A DNA stretch of 64,000 nt from Saccharothrix tamanrassetensis (lineage in GTDB: Bacteria; Actinomycetota; Actinomycetes; Mycobacteriales; Pseudonocardiaceae): the NCBI RefSeq assembly GCF_014203665.1, contig NZ_JACHJN010000012.1:186001-250000 (forward strand). Direction: 5' to 3'. The stretch's first letter is position 1, and every line of letters begins with the position of its first letter. The notes beneath the pieces are model-generated. The model saw only the letters and a program-made list of their open reading frames with translations. It did no database searches and was not told the DNA's origin. Shown here in pieces: positions 52,517 through 61,475 of this stretch. The position numbers and the translations under genes are program-made.

Positions 52517-54352
52517 TTGACCACCACTGACCTTGCCGGGGCGAGCGTGCGGTCCACACCACCACCGGACGCCGGTCCTGCGACGGGACGGAGCGCGGCA
52601 GGGCTGCTGCGCCCGTACCTCCCGGGTTTCGCGACCGTTGTGGTTTTCCAGGTCATCGGCGCCATCGCGGGGTTGGCGCCGCTGCTGGCGGTCGTCGAAC
52701 TGGGTCGTGTGCTGTTGTCGTCCGGTCCGGTCGACCACGGTCATGTCTGGTTCGTCGTGGTCGCGGGTGCGGTCGGCCTGTTCGTCCGACTGCTGTTCAC
52801 GGCCGCGTCGTCGGGGATCGGGCATGTCCTCGACAGCCGGGTGCAACTGACGTTCCGCCGGCAACTGGCCGCGCGGCTGGGGCGCGTACCGATCGGCTGG
52901 TTCTCCCGGCGTCGGACCGGCGAGTTGGCGAAGGTGGTGGGGGAGGACGTCGGCGCCGTGCACCCGTTCATCGCCCACGCCCCCGCCGAGCTGGTCTCCG
53001 CGTTCGTGGTGCCGCTGGTGTCGCTGGTCTACCTGTTCACCGTCGACTGGCGGCTCACGCTGATCACGCTGGTACCGGTGGTGCTGGCGGTGGCGCTGGT
53101 CCCGCTGATGACGACCCCGACCCGGCGGCGCGAGCAAGAGGAGTTCGACGGGGCCATGGGGCGGATCTCGAGTTCCGTCGTCGAGTTCGTACAGGGCATC
53201 GCGGTGGTCAAGGCGTTCGGCGGATCCGGGCGCGCCCACCGCAGGTTCCTCACGGCCGCGGACGACTTCGTGGGCGTCTTCTTCCGGTGGGTGCGCGGTG
53301 TCTCCGGCATCGCCGCCGGGATGCAGCTGGCGCTGTCGCCGCCGTTCGTGCTGCTGGTCGTGCTGATCGGCGGTGCGGCCCTGATCACCGACGGCGGTCT
53401 GGCCCCGGCCGACCTGCTGCCCTTCCTGCTGCTCGGGCTGGGCCTGACCGCCCCGGTGGCGGCCCTCGGGCACGGCTTCGACGACCTGCAGGCCGCCCGG
53501 CGCGCGGTCGGCCGGATCCGGGACGTGCTCCAGGTGCCGCCGCTGCCGGAGCCGGCGCACCCGGTCGCACCACGGGGTCACCGGGTGGAGCTGCGTGACG
53601 TCCGTTTCGGCTACTCCGACGACCACGAGGTGCTGCGCGGGATCGACCTCGTGCTGGACCCCGGGACGGTCACCGCGATCGTCGGGCCGTCGGGCAGCGG
53701 GAAGTCCACGCTGGTCCGGCTGCTGCCGCGGTTCTTCGACCCGACCCGCGGTTCGGTCGCCCTGGGCGGTGTCGACCTGCGCGAACTCGACAGCCGGGAG
53801 CTCTACCGGACGGTGTCCTTCGTCTTCCAGGACGTTCGCCTGCTGCGCGCGTCCGTCGCGGACAACATCGCGCTGGCGGTGCCGGATGCCGACCTGGACG
53901 ACGTGGTACGCGCTGCCCGGCTGGCGGACATCCACGATCGGATCCTCGCACTGCCGCGCGGATACGAGACGGTGCTCGGTGACGAGGCCGGGCTGTCGGG
54001 TGGCGAGGCACAGCGGATCTCGCTCGCCCGCGCACTCCTCGCCGACGCGCCCGTCCTGGTGCTGGACGAGGCGACCGCCTTCGCCGACCCGCGGACCGAG
54101 CAGGCGGTGCGCCGGGCACTGGCGACGCAGGCGGGCGAGCGGACGATCCTGGTCATCGCCCACCGCCTGGAGACGGTCGCCGACGCCGACACCGTCGTGG
54201 TGCTGGAGAACGGGCGGATCGCCGAGCGCGGCAAGCCCGCCGAGCTGCTGGCACAGGACGGGAAGTTCGCCGCGTTCTGGCGCTCCCGCCGATCCGCGAT
54301 CGCCGATGGGACCGGAACCCGTGGCGTACCGCGAGGAGACGAGCTGCGATGA
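52517..54352 (+). CDS. ABC transporter permease/ATPase, YbtP/IrtA-like
   Basis: 611 residues from a TTG at 52517, with GAGGGGGAG upstream. A six-helix exporter-fold membrane domain (about 30-330) precedes the ATPase: Walker A GPSGSGKST, Q-loop, signature LSGGEAQRISLARALL, Walker B VLVLDEATAF, and H-loop AHRLET. The variant signature GGEAQR is typical of the YbtPQ/IrtAB group, exporter-like proteins that import metal-siderophore complexes or move peptides. It overlaps the next ABC gene by four bases, so the two form a heterodimer. No siderophore synthesis gene is nearby, so the cargo is unknown. Confidence 0.88.
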   Translation: MTTTDLAGASVRSTPPPDAGPATGRSAAGLLRPYLPGFATVVVFQVIGAIAGLAPLLAVVELGRVLLSSGPVDHGHVWFVVVAGAVGLFVRLLFTAASSGIGHVLDSRVQLTFRRQLAARLGRVPIGWFSRRRTGELAKVVGEDVGAVHPFIAHAPAELVSAFVVPLVSLVYLFTVDWRLTLITLVPVVLAVALVPLMTTPTRRREQEEFDGAMGRISSSVVEFVQGIAVVKAFGGSGRAHRRFLTAADDFVGVFFRWVRGVSGIAAGMQLALSPPFVLLVVLIGGAALITDGGLAPADLLPFLLLGLGLTAPVAALGHGFDDLQAARRAVGRIRDVLQVPPLPEPAHPVAPRGHRVELRDVRFGYSDDHEVLRGIDLVLDPGTVTAIVGPSGSGKSTLVRLLPRFFDPTRGSVALGGVDLRELDSRELYRTVSFVFQDVRLLRASVADNIALAVPDADLDDVVRAARLADIHDRILALPRGYETVLGDEAGLSGGEAQRISLARALLADAPVLVLDEATAFADPRTEQAVRRALATQAGERTILVIAHRLETVADADTVVVLENGRIAERGKPAELLAQDGKFAAFWRSRRSAIADGTGTRGVPRGDELR

Positions 54353-56052
54353 TCCGAATGCTGCTGCGAGTGCTCGGACGTGAGTACACCCGACCGATGC
54401 GACGCACCGTGGCCCTGATGGCGGTGACCGCGATCGCCGAAGGTCTGTCCTACGCGCTGCTCGTGCCGGTGCTGCGGGCACTGTTCGGGAGCAATCCCGG
54501 GGATGCCCGGCCCTGGCTCGCCGCGTTCGGGGCTGCGGTCGCGGTCTACGCGGTGCTGCGCTACCGCAGCGACCTGTCCGGTTTCCGCGTCGGCGCCACG
54601 CTGTTGCGGGGTCTGTACCACCGGTTCGGCAACCACCTGGCCCGCCTGCCGATCGGCCGGTACAGCGCCGGCCGGGTCGGGGAGGTGTCCGTCATGGCCG
54701 GCCGCGGCCTCCTCCAGGCGATGGGCGTGGCGGCGCATCTGCTGGCACCGTTCATCTCCGCCTGCGTGACTCCGCTGACGATCGTCGTCGTGATGCTCGC
54801 CTTCGACTGGCGGATGGGGCTGGCCGCGTCGGTCGCGGTACCGGTCGTGGCGGCGATCCAGCACCGGACGGGGCGCTCGATGGCCGCCGTCGACGCGGAG
54901 CGCGCCGAACGCGACCACGAGGCCACCGCGCGAGTCGTCGAATACCTCCAGGCACAACCGGTACTGCGAGCCGGCGGCCGGACCGCCGAACGCTTCCGGT
55001 TGCTCGACGACTCGCTGCTCGCAGTCGAACGCGCATCCCACCGGACCATCCTGTCGGCGCTGCCCGGTGCGGTGGCCTTGACGCTCGCGGTGCAGGCGAT
55101 GTTCACCGTGTTGCTGGTCCTGGGTGCGCACCTCGCGCTCGGCGGAAATATCGGTGCGGCAGAGGTATTGACGTTTTTGGTGCTCGCCGCACGCTGCGCG
55201 GATCCGCTGCTGTCACTGTCGGATCTCGGCGGCAGGCTGCGCAGCGCACGTTCGGTGCTGGCGAGGCTCGACACGGTGCTGGGCACCGAGCCACTGCCGG
55301 AAGCCCGTGAACCGATCCGGCCGGAAGGCCATGACGTCGAGTTCGACTCCGTCTCCTTCCGGCACGGCGACCGCACGGTGGTCGACGACGTGTCGTTGTC
55401 CGTGCCGGAGGGACAGCGGCTTGCCGTGGTCGGGCCGTCGGGTGCGGGCAAGAGCACCCTTCTCCAACTGCTCGCGCGGTTCTACGACGTGGACGCGGGC
55501 GCGGTGCGCGTGGGCGGCGTGGACGTGCGGGACATCGACGGCGAGGTGTTGATGGCGCAGATCGCCATCGTCTTCCAGGAGGTGTACCTCTTCGACGGCA
55601 CGATCGAGGAGAACGTGCGCCTGGGCCGTCCCGACGCGGCCGACGCCGAGGTACGGGCGGCTGCGGCTGCGGCTCAGCTGGACGAGGTGGTCGAACGGCT
55701 GCCCGGAGGGTGGTCGACCAAGGTCGGCGAGGGCGGCGCACTGCTGTCAGGTGGTGAGCGCCAGCGTGTCTCGATCGCGCGAGCGCTGCTGAAGAACGCG
55801 CCCATCGTGCTGCTGGACGAGGTGACCTCCGCACTGGACCCGGTGAACGAGACGGCGGTCCACGAGGGCATCGAGCGGCTGATGAGGGGTCGGACGGTGG
55901 TGATGGTGGCGCACCGGCTGCGGACCGTCCAACGCGCCGATCGGGTCGCCTTCCTGGACGGCGGTCGGATCGTGGAGCAGGGCAGCCACGACGAACTGCT
56001 GCGCCGGGGCGGCCGTTACGCCGACTTCTGGGACATTTCGATGGCCGGGTAG
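54349..56052 (+). CDS. ABC transporter permease/ATPase, YbtQ/IrtB-like
   Basis: 567 residues from the ATG at 54349, coupled to the preceding gene (ATGA). It has the same layout: membrane helices to about residue 300, then an ATPase with Walker A GPSGAGKST, signature LSGGERQRVSIARALL, Walker B IVLLDEVTSALD and AHRLRT. The D-loop and catalytic Glu are present (DEVTSALDP), so this half is probably the hydrolytically competent one of the heterodimer. A very strong hairpin follows, which ends this unit. Confidence 0.88.
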   Translation: MIRMLLRVLGREYTRPMRRTVALMAVTAIAEGLSYALLVPVLRALFGSNPGDARPWLAAFGAAVAVYAVLRYRSDLSGFRVGATLLRGLYHRFGNHLARLPIGRYSAGRVGEVSVMAGRGLLQAMGVAAHLLAPFISACVTPLTIVVVMLAFDWRMGLAASVAVPVVAAIQHRTGRSMAAVDAERAERDHEATARVVEYLQAQPVLRAGGRTAERFRLLDDSLLAVERASHRTILSALPGAVALTLAVQAMFTVLLVLGAHLALGGNIGAAEVLTFLVLAARCADPLLSLSDLGGRLRSARSVLARLDTVLGTEPLPEAREPIRPEGHDVEFDSVSFRHGDRTVVDDVSLSVPEGQRLAVVGPSGAGKSTLLQLLARFYDVDAGAVRVGGVDVRDIDGEVLMAQIAIVFQEVYLFDGTIEENVRLGRPDAADAEVRAAAAAAQLDEVVERLPGGWSTKVGEGGALLSGGERQRVSIARALLKNAPIVLLDEVTSALDPVNETAVHEGIERLMRGRTVVMVAHRLRTVQRADRVAFLDGGRIVEQGSHDELLRRGGRYADFWDISMAG

Positions 56053-56098
56053 AGGGCCGACCGGACCGCTCCGCAATCGGGGGACTCGTCCGAGCCCG

Positions 56099-56144
56099 GC
56101 CGGCAGTACCTGGTCACCGCATCAGGTGACCAGGTACTGCTGGC
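56099..56144. terminator. 20-bp bidirectional hairpin overlapping the methyltransferase gene end
   Basis: Arms 56099-56118 and 56125-56144 pair along 20 bp with one G-T pair; the 6-nt loop contains the minus-strand stop codon (56122-56124). It separates the convergent ABC operon and methyltransferase gene. Confidence 0.9.
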
Positions 56145-56997
56145 CCGGCAAGAAGTCGCCGACGGGCAGTGCCCTCGCTCCCGCGGCCCGCACCGCTTCG
56201 GTGAACGGGTCCTCGGCGTGCATGGCCAGCAGCAGCGAGTCGGCGCCGAACCAGCGGCGGTCCACCACGTCCTGCTTCGCCTTCGGCATGCTCTCGTTGA
56301 GCGCCCAGTTCGAGATGAACAGGTCCGCGTCGACCTCCGTCGCGCCCGCCAGGCCGATCGGCACGAGGTTGACCCGCCCACGGATCGGTCGCACCGGCGC
56401 GGTGTCGTGCAGCACGATCCGCTCCTCGCCGAACACCGCGCACAGGTACAGCCACTGCACGGCGCTGAAGATCGGGGTGTCGAAGATGACGCAGGTCGGC
56501 TCGCCGCCGTGCCTGGCGACGATCAGGCGCATCAGGGCGCCGAACCCGCCGCCCCATTCCACGATCGTGGCGGCGTCGTCGATCCGCCGCCCGGTCGCCT
56601 CCTCGTAACGCAGCAGGTGGAACAGCTGGTGCACGGTGTTCGACGACGTCCGGAGGTCGGTGCCCGGCAACGGCACCGTTGGGGGCCCACCCACCGACGG
56701 TTCGGCGAGCAGGCTCTCGTCGGTCAGTCGTGCACGCACGTACGGCAGTTCGTGCGGAAGCAGCCGCTCGTTGACGAACATCTGGAACGCGATCGACGGA
56801 TGGCGCAGGAAGTCCACCGGCGGAACGGGCAGCAAGTCGCGTTCGAGCTCGGCGTTGCGCTGCACCCAGTCCGGGCGCACGTACTGCGCGTCCACGCACG
56901 GCCGCACCGCGGCGACCCGTTCGGCGAAGCGCTGCGCCAGTTCGGCGAACGAACTGCCACCGCGCGGTACGGGCTGCCGGTCATCCGGTGAGCGCAT
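56122..56997 (-). CDS. putative sugar O-methyltransferase
   Basis: 291 residues from the ATG at 56997. A glycine-rich motif IVEWGGGFGALMRL (about 142-155) and the downstream VDADLFISNWALNESMPKAKQD match the family annotated as putative sugar O-methyltransferases, with a helical N-terminal domain (IAFQMFVNERLLPHELPYVRARL). It should use S-adenosylmethionine. No glycosyltransferase lies nearby, so the acceptor is unknown. It converges on the ABC transporter operon, and its last codons form part of a strong hairpin. Confidence 0.75.
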   Translation of the reverse strand: MRSPDDRQPVPRGGSSFAELAQRFAERVAAVRPCVDAQYVRPDWVQRNAELERDLLPVPPVDFLRHPSIAFQMFVNERLLPHELPYVRARLTDESLLAEPSVGGPPTVPLPGTDLRTSSNTVHQLFHLLRYEEATGRRIDDAATIVEWGGGFGALMRLIVARHGGEPTCVIFDTPIFSAVQWLYLCAVFGEERIVLHDTAPVRPIRGRVNLVPIGLAGATEVDADLFISNWALNESMPKAKQDVVDRRWFGADSLLLAMHAEDPFTEAVRAAGARALPVGDFLPGQQYLVT

Positions 56998-57122
56998 ACC
57001 GAATCGCTACCCCGCGCACCGCGTGCGAAACCGCACAGCCGCGCGAACCCCCGGCCGATGACGGGGTCTCGACCCGGCGCACGTCGTCGCCGACCGACGC
57101 GTGCTCGGCCTGAGTGACCGCC

Positions 57123-57171
57123 TTGCCACCGGTTGATACCTAGAACTACTATGCATCAGCGTTCTAGGTAT
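57123..57171 (+). promoter_or_regulatory. promoter and PadR operator
   Basis: TTGCCA (57123-57128) and TACTAT (57147-57152) form a -35/-10 pair with 18-base spacing. An exact 11-bp inverted repeat (57136-57146 ATACCTAGAAC with 57161-57171) brackets the -10, with a 14-base spacer. The position fits autorepression by the PadR gene that follows. Confidence 0.75.
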
Positions 57172-57187
57172 GAGGGGAAGGGGATTG

Positions 57188-57556
57188 GTGAAAGTCACCA
57201 AGGATCTCGTGGCCGCCTCGGCGACACCGATGGTGCTGGGCATCCTGACCGAGGGGGACAGCTACGGCTACGCCATCCTCCGGCGGATCAACGAGCTGTC
57301 CGGTGGGGAGTTGGACTGGACCGAGGGACTGCTCTACCCCTTGCTGCACCGGCTCGAGCGCCTCGGGCACGTGGAGGCGAGCTGGCAGTCGGTCGCGGGG
57401 GAGCGGCGGCGCAAGTACTACCGCATCACCGACAGCGGCCTGGCCGAGCTCGCCGAGCAACGTCGCCAGTGGGACACCGTCGTGGACGCGCTCAAGGAGA
57501 TCTGGCCCGGCGACCGTCGGCCGCTGCTCGCGTTCCCGTTGGGAGGCCACGCATGA
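57188..57556 (+). CDS. PadR-family transcriptional regulator
   Basis: 122 residues from the GTG at 57188, preceded by GGGGAAGGGG; this start gives the usual PadR beginning VKVTKDLVAASATPMVLGIL. ATG 57170 lies inside the operator and is less likely. The winged helix (GDSYGYAILRRINELSGGELDWTEGLLYPLLHRLERLGHVEASW) and the C-terminal dimerisation helix (LAELAEQRRQWDTVVDALKEIW) fit subfamily-2 PadR proteins. It overlaps the membrane protein gene by four bases. Such PadR/HAAS pairs are widespread. The regulator probably represses its own operon. Confidence 0.92.
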   Translation: MKVTKDLVAASATPMVLGILTEGDSYGYAILRRINELSGGELDWTEGLLYPLLHRLERLGHVEASWQSVAGERRRKYYRITDSGLAELAEQRRQWDTVVDALKEIWPGDRRPLLAFPLGGHA

Positions 57557-58926
57557 CCGAGCCGGACGGGCGGGAGGAGCTGGAGCCCCAGTTCGCCCAG
57601 TGGCGCCACTACGTGGAGCGCCGGCCGGAGCTGCGACGGTCCGACGCCGACGAGCTCGAGGACCACCTCCGGGGCTCGGTCGACGAGCTGGTCGCCGCCG
57701 GCCTCCACGCCGACGAGGCGTTCCTGGTGGCGGTCAAGCGCATGGGCAGCCTGGACGACCTGTCCCGCGAGTTCGCCCGGGAGCACTCGGAACGGCTGTG
57801 GAAGCAGCTGGTGCTGACCGGCGAGTCCGGCAGTCCCGCAGCCGACACCCGGTCGCGGCGGGACCTGGTCGCGATGGTGGCCTGCGCGGTGGGCGCGGCG
57901 GTGTCCATCAAGGTGCCGGAACTGTTCGGCCTCGGGTTCGAGGAGGATGTCGCGTTCTACGCGCCCAACCTCGGGCTGTTCGCACTGCCCTGGTTGGCGG
58001 CATTCCTGGCGTGGCGCCGTCGTGCCGGGCGGGGGCTGATCGGTGTGCTGTGCGCGCTGTTCGCCCTCGGTGCGGTGGCGGCCAACGCCTACCAGCTCAC
58101 CGACGAGTCCCAGTCGTTGGCCTTGACCAGCATCCACCTTCCCATCGCCCTGTGGTTCGTGGTCGGTCTGGCCTATGTGTCCGACGACGTGCGCGCGCCA
58201 CGCCGACGCATGGACTTCGTCCGCTTCACCGGCGAGTGGTTCGTCTACTACGTCCTGATCGCCCTGGGTGGAGGTGTGCTGATCGCCTTCACGTTCGGGA
58301 CCTTCGAGGCCATCGGGATCTCCCCGGAAGGCTTCGTGACGCAGTGGCTCATCCCCTGTGGCGCCGCCGCCGCGGTCACGGTGGCCGGGTGGCTCGTCGA
58401 GTACAAGCAGGGTGTCGTCGAGAACATCGCCCCGGTGCTCACGCGGCTGTTCACCCCGCTGTTCACCGCGGTGCTGCTGGCCTTCCTGGTCACCTTCGGC
58501 CTGGCCGACGCCGGCATCGACGTCGAGCGGGAAGCGCTGATCCTGTTCGACCTGCTGCTGGTGGTGGTGCTGGGGTTGCTGCTCTACTCGATCTCGGCCC
58601 GCGATCCGCTCGCCCCGCCCGTGCTGTTCGACAAGCTCCAGCTCGCCCTCGTGGTCAGCGCACTGGCCATCGACGTGCTGGTGCTGTTGGAGATCATCGG
58701 GCGCATCACCGAGTACGGCACCACACCCAACAAGGCGGCGGCACTCGGGGAGAACGCCATCCTGCTGGCCAATCTCGTCTGGTCGGCTTGGCTGCTGCTG
58801 CGCCTGGTCGGCCGGCGCACACCGTTCGCGGCGTTGGAGCGCTGGCAGATCGGCTACCTCCCGGTGTACGCCGTCTGGGCGTGGATCGTGGTGCTGATCT
58901 TCCCGCCGTTGTTCGACTTCCTCTGA
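57553..58926 (+). CDS. HAAS-domain multispanning membrane protein
   Basis: 457 residues from the ATG at 57553, translationally coupled to the PadR gene. The N-terminal ~85 residues are a HAAS-type signalling domain (DELEDHLRGSVDELVAAGLHADEAFLVAVKRMGSLDDLSREF). About ten hydrophobic segments follow between residues 100 and 457, as in DUF4153-type proteins. HAAS domains occur in membrane proteins encoded with PadR regulators; they are thought to respond to membrane or antibiotic stress. No transport motif was recognised. Confidence 0.82.
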   Translation: MTEPDGREELEPQFAQWRHYVERRPELRRSDADELEDHLRGSVDELVAAGLHADEAFLVAVKRMGSLDDLSREFAREHSERLWKQLVLTGESGSPAADTRSRRDLVAMVACAVGAAVSIKVPELFGLGFEEDVAFYAPNLGLFALPWLAAFLAWRRRAGRGLIGVLCALFALGAVAANAYQLTDESQSLALTSIHLPIALWFVVGLAYVSDDVRAPRRRMDFVRFTGEWFVYYVLIALGGGVLIAFTFGTFEAIGISPEGFVTQWLIPCGAAAAVTVAGWLVEYKQGVVENIAPVLTRLFTPLFTAVLLAFLVTFGLADAGIDVEREALILFDLLLVVVLGLLLYSISARDPLAPPVLFDKLQLALVVSALAIDVLVLLEIIGRITEYGTTPNKAAALGENAILLANLVWSAWLLLRLVGRRTPFAALERWQIGYLPVYAVWAWIVVLIFPPLFDFL

Positions 58927-58946
58927 CCGGACGCGGACCCGCGAAC

Positions 58947-58980
58947 GGCTGGGCCACGTCCGCGCGGGGGTGGCCCAGCC
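58947..58980. terminator. bidirectional hairpin terminator
   Basis: GGCTGGGCCA (58947-58956) pairs exactly with 58971-58980; the 14-nt loop is GC-rich. It lies between the convergent HAAS membrane protein and RTX-like genes. Confidence 0.8.
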
Positions 58981-58988
58981 CTGCGGGG

Positions 58989-59498
58989 TCAGAACTCGCA
59001 GTTGACCTCGGTCTCGGCGTCGCACCGGTCCACGCCGGGCCCGCCGTCGACCCGGTCCTGCCCGGGGCCGCCGACCAGGGTGTCGTTGCCGTTGCCGCCG
59101 ATCAGGACGTCGTTGCCGGTGCCGCCCGTGATGGTGTCGTTGCCGTCCTCGCCGCGCACCCGGAAGGCGCCGACCGAGGTCTGCTGCAGGTCGCTGTGGC
59201 CGAAGGTGTCGGCCCCGCTGCCGAGGCAGGCGATCGAGGCGGGACCGGCGATCTCGGAGAACACCGAGTCGTCGCCGCCGAGCGCGACCAGCACGCTGCC
59301 GGGCTGGGCCCAGATGACGTCGGTGTCCTTGGTGCCCGTCCACGAGGCGAGGAAGTCCACGCCGCTGAGCGGGTCTTTGCAGGTGTAGGTCGTCGTCGGC
59401 GCGGCGGTGGCCGGGCCGGCGGCGACGAGCGTCGCGCCGACCGTGGTGAGGGCGCCGGCCAGCAGCGCGGCCACGCGGTTGGATCGCGAGCGGATCAT
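58989..59498 (-). CDS. secreted RTX-like calcium-binding repeat protein
   Basis: 169 residues from the ATG at 59498 (GGGAG 6 bases upstream). A Sec signal peptide ends near ATAAP (about residue 33). The C-terminal half holds haemolysin-type nonapeptide repeats of the GGxGxDxxx kind (DGNDTITGGTGNDVLIGGNGNDTLVGGPGQD), which bind Ca2+ and form a parallel beta-roll. The number of repeats is small, and three cysteines (YTCKD, RCDAE, NCEF) may tie the ends. No enzyme domain is present. It is probably a small secreted calcium-binding protein, unlike the large RTX toxins. Confidence 0.82.
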   Translation of the reverse strand: MIRSRSNRVAALLAGALTTVGATLVAAGPATAAPTTTYTCKDPLSGVDFLASWTGTKDTDVIWAQPGSVLVALGGDDSVFSEIAGPASIACLGSGADTFGHSDLQQTSVGAFRVRGEDGNDTITGGTGNDVLIGGNGNDTLVGGPGQDRVDGGPGVDRCDAETEVNCEF

Positions 59499-59755
59499 GT
59501 GCATCTCCCGGGGGTGGATGGCGGGGACTTCGGGTCGCCAGCGTGTCAAGCCCCCGGCGGACCGCGCCTCGTGAAACAGCGACGTCCGCGCGGCCCGGGT
59601 GCCCGCCACTTTGTCACTCTGCGCAAACGGGGAGCCCGAGTACCGCCGGGCGGCCGATCTTGTGCCGCCACCAGGCCGGTTTTCGCGCCGGACCCCGGAT
59701 GACTCACTAGCATCTCCCTGCCCGGTGGCGTCGCCGCCACGGGCCGGGAGTCGTG

Positions 59756-60937
59756 ATGAGAGGTCTTTTCGTCGCCTTGGACAGACGGGCGGAGGCGAAC
59801 GCCCGCAACGAGGTCGTCGTCTACGGGCGCGAGCTGTTCGAGTACGGCGCCGTGGCGGCAGACCCGCGCGCCGAGGCCGCCATGCTGGACTACGCGGTGT
59901 GGTTCCGGCGCAGCACGGTGTCCCTGGCGTCGGACGAACGGCCGCTGTCCGAGGACGACCGCGCCCACATCGCCTCGATCGGGACGCAGCGGGGCGCGCA
60001 AGGAGTCTCGCTGGCGTCGGTGAGGCGGGCCGTGGTGCTGCACGGCACGCTGATGCTGCACGAGATCCACGACGCGACCGGCCCGAACGACCTGGCCGAC
60101 CTGCTCGGCCTCACCGGCTGGTTCGGCGCGCAGGGCGTGATCGGCACCGGTGCCTACTTCGAGGGCTTCCTGGAGGGGCAGAAGCGTTGCCTGCCGGTGG
60201 CCGATCGGGTTGCGCTGCTCACCGGGATGCTGCTCGACGACGACGTGATGGCGCGCCACGTGTCGTGCTCCCTCGGCCTGCGGCTGTCGGACCACTACAC
60301 CGTGGTGGTGGTCCGCGTACCAGACCCGGCCGGTGCCTTGCCGTCGCGCGGTGACGTCGTCGAGCACCTGTTCAAGCAGCACCAGCTGCCGATGAGCTGG
60401 GCGCGGCCATCGGAGTTCATCGCCCTGGTGCCGAGCAGCGGGCTCGTGCCGCCGTGGCTGCCGTCCGCGTCCGACGACGCGGCGCCCGCGGTGGTCCGGG
60501 ACTTCGCCGAGTTGCTCGGCGGGCCCTGCGCGGTCGGCTGTGCCGGCGGACGGGTGCGCGGGCTGGCCGAAGCCGTGGACTTGGCGCGGCAGGCCGCGGG
60601 GGTCGCGCCGATGCGGACCACGCCGCGTCGGATGCACGGCGTCGCCGACGTCTTCGTGGAACTCGCCGTGGCCCGGCTGCCCCGGGTCGACCGGTGGCTG
60701 CGCGAGGTCGCACGCCGCCTCGCCGCCGGGCCGGACCTGGTGTCCACCCTGGATTCCTACTACCACAACGGCTTCGACCGGCGGCGCACCGCGGAGTCGC
60801 TGTGCATCCACCCGCGGACCCTGGACTACCGGCTGCACCGGGCCAGGGAGCTGACCGGCATCGACCCCGGCTCACCCCGGGGAGTCCGGATCCTCGGCAC
60901 TGCCGTCGCCCGCACCCTCGCCGACGCCTGGGACTGA
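59756..60937 (+). CDS. PucR-type helix-turn-helix regulator
   Basis: 393 residues from the ATG at 59756 (GGGAG 5 bases upstream; the adjacent GTG at 59753 is an alternative). The C-terminal PucR HTH is clear (LVSTLDSYYHNGFDRRRTAESLCIHPRTLDYRLHRARELTGID). The N-terminal part has the RsbRD-like helical arrangement often seen before such domains (SVRRAVVLHGTLMLHEIHDATG). It ends beside a strong terminator, and no adjacent gene is on the same strand. Ligand and targets unknown. Confidence 0.85.
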   Translation: MRGLFVALDRRAEANARNEVVVYGRELFEYGAVAADPRAEAAMLDYAVWFRRSTVSLASDERPLSEDDRAHIASIGTQRGAQGVSLASVRRAVVLHGTLMLHEIHDATGPNDLADLLGLTGWFGAQGVIGTGAYFEGFLEGQKRCLPVADRVALLTGMLLDDDVMARHVSCSLGLRLSDHYTVVVVRVPDPAGALPSRGDVVEHLFKQHQLPMSWARPSEFIALVPSSGLVPPWLPSASDDAAPAVVRDFAELLGGPCAVGCAGGRVRGLAEAVDLARQAAGVAPMRTTPRRMHGVADVFVELAVARLPRVDRWLREVARRLAAGPDLVSTLDSYYHNGFDRRRTAESLCIHPRTLDYRLHRARELTGIDPGSPRGVRILGTAVARTLADAWD

Positions 60938-60996
60938 CCGGCGCGGAGCACGCAGTCCCGGCGGCGGTGGCACGTCGGCCGGCGGGTGGGACCGGG

Positions 60997-61028
60997 GCCC
61001 CGGCGTCGACGAGGGTCGACGCCGGGGC
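60997..61028. terminator. perfect 14-bp bidirectional hairpin
   Basis: GCCCCGGCGTCGAC (60997-61010) is exactly complementary to 61015-61028 around a GAGG loop. It lies between the convergent PucR-type and RNHCP genes. Confidence 0.88.
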
Positions 61029-61034
61029 TCCGGC

Positions 61035-61451
61035 TCACAGCGCGAGCAACGCCCGCACCGGAACCCGGCTGTCGGACAGCGGTCGGACCGCCATCCTCAG
61101 CAGCGCCAGCGGGTTGTCGTCGCCGGCGATGCGGTTGGCGCTGAGCTCCCCGCAGACCAGGCAGTGGTGGATGAGCATCCACTCACCGTCCGGCCGGGCG
61201 AACAGGCTCAGCGCCTCCATCCGCCCGCCGCAGTCGGCGGCGCGGTCGCCGGGAACCCGGCCGTCCACGTGCAGACTGATCAGGCACTGCGGGCAGTGGT
61301 TGCGGTGTGCCGTGCCGGGCGCGCCGAGCGGCACGTCGAGCCGGCAGCCCGCGCAGCGGAACGCCCCGCCCGGCCGTTGGTCGGCCCGGTGCGTGACGTC
61401 CTTCCGCCGCTGGGTGCGCCGGTCGGGGTGCCGTGGGTTGCGTCGTGGCAT
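61035..61451 (-). CDS. RNHCP-domain zinc-ribbon protein
   Basis: 138 residues from the ATG at 61451. The domain signature is explicit: FRCAGCRLDVP...HRNHCPQCLISLHVDGRVPGDRAADCGGRM, with CxxC and HCPxC pairs expected to bind zinc, and a late HHCLVCGE pair. The N-terminus is very basic. The RNHCP family has no established function; small basic zinc proteins of this type may bind RNA or DNA. It lies 24 bases after a second RNHCP gene and is probably co-transcribed with it. Confidence 0.85.
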   Translation of the reverse strand: MPRRNPRHPDRRTQRRKDVTHRADQRPGGAFRCAGCRLDVPLGAPGTAHRNHCPQCLISLHVDGRVPGDRAADCGGRMEALSLFARPDGEWMLIHHCLVCGELSANRIAGDDNPLALLRMAVRPLSDSRVPVRALLAL

Positions 61452-61475
61452 GGTTGCCTCCCGTCTCCGACGACC

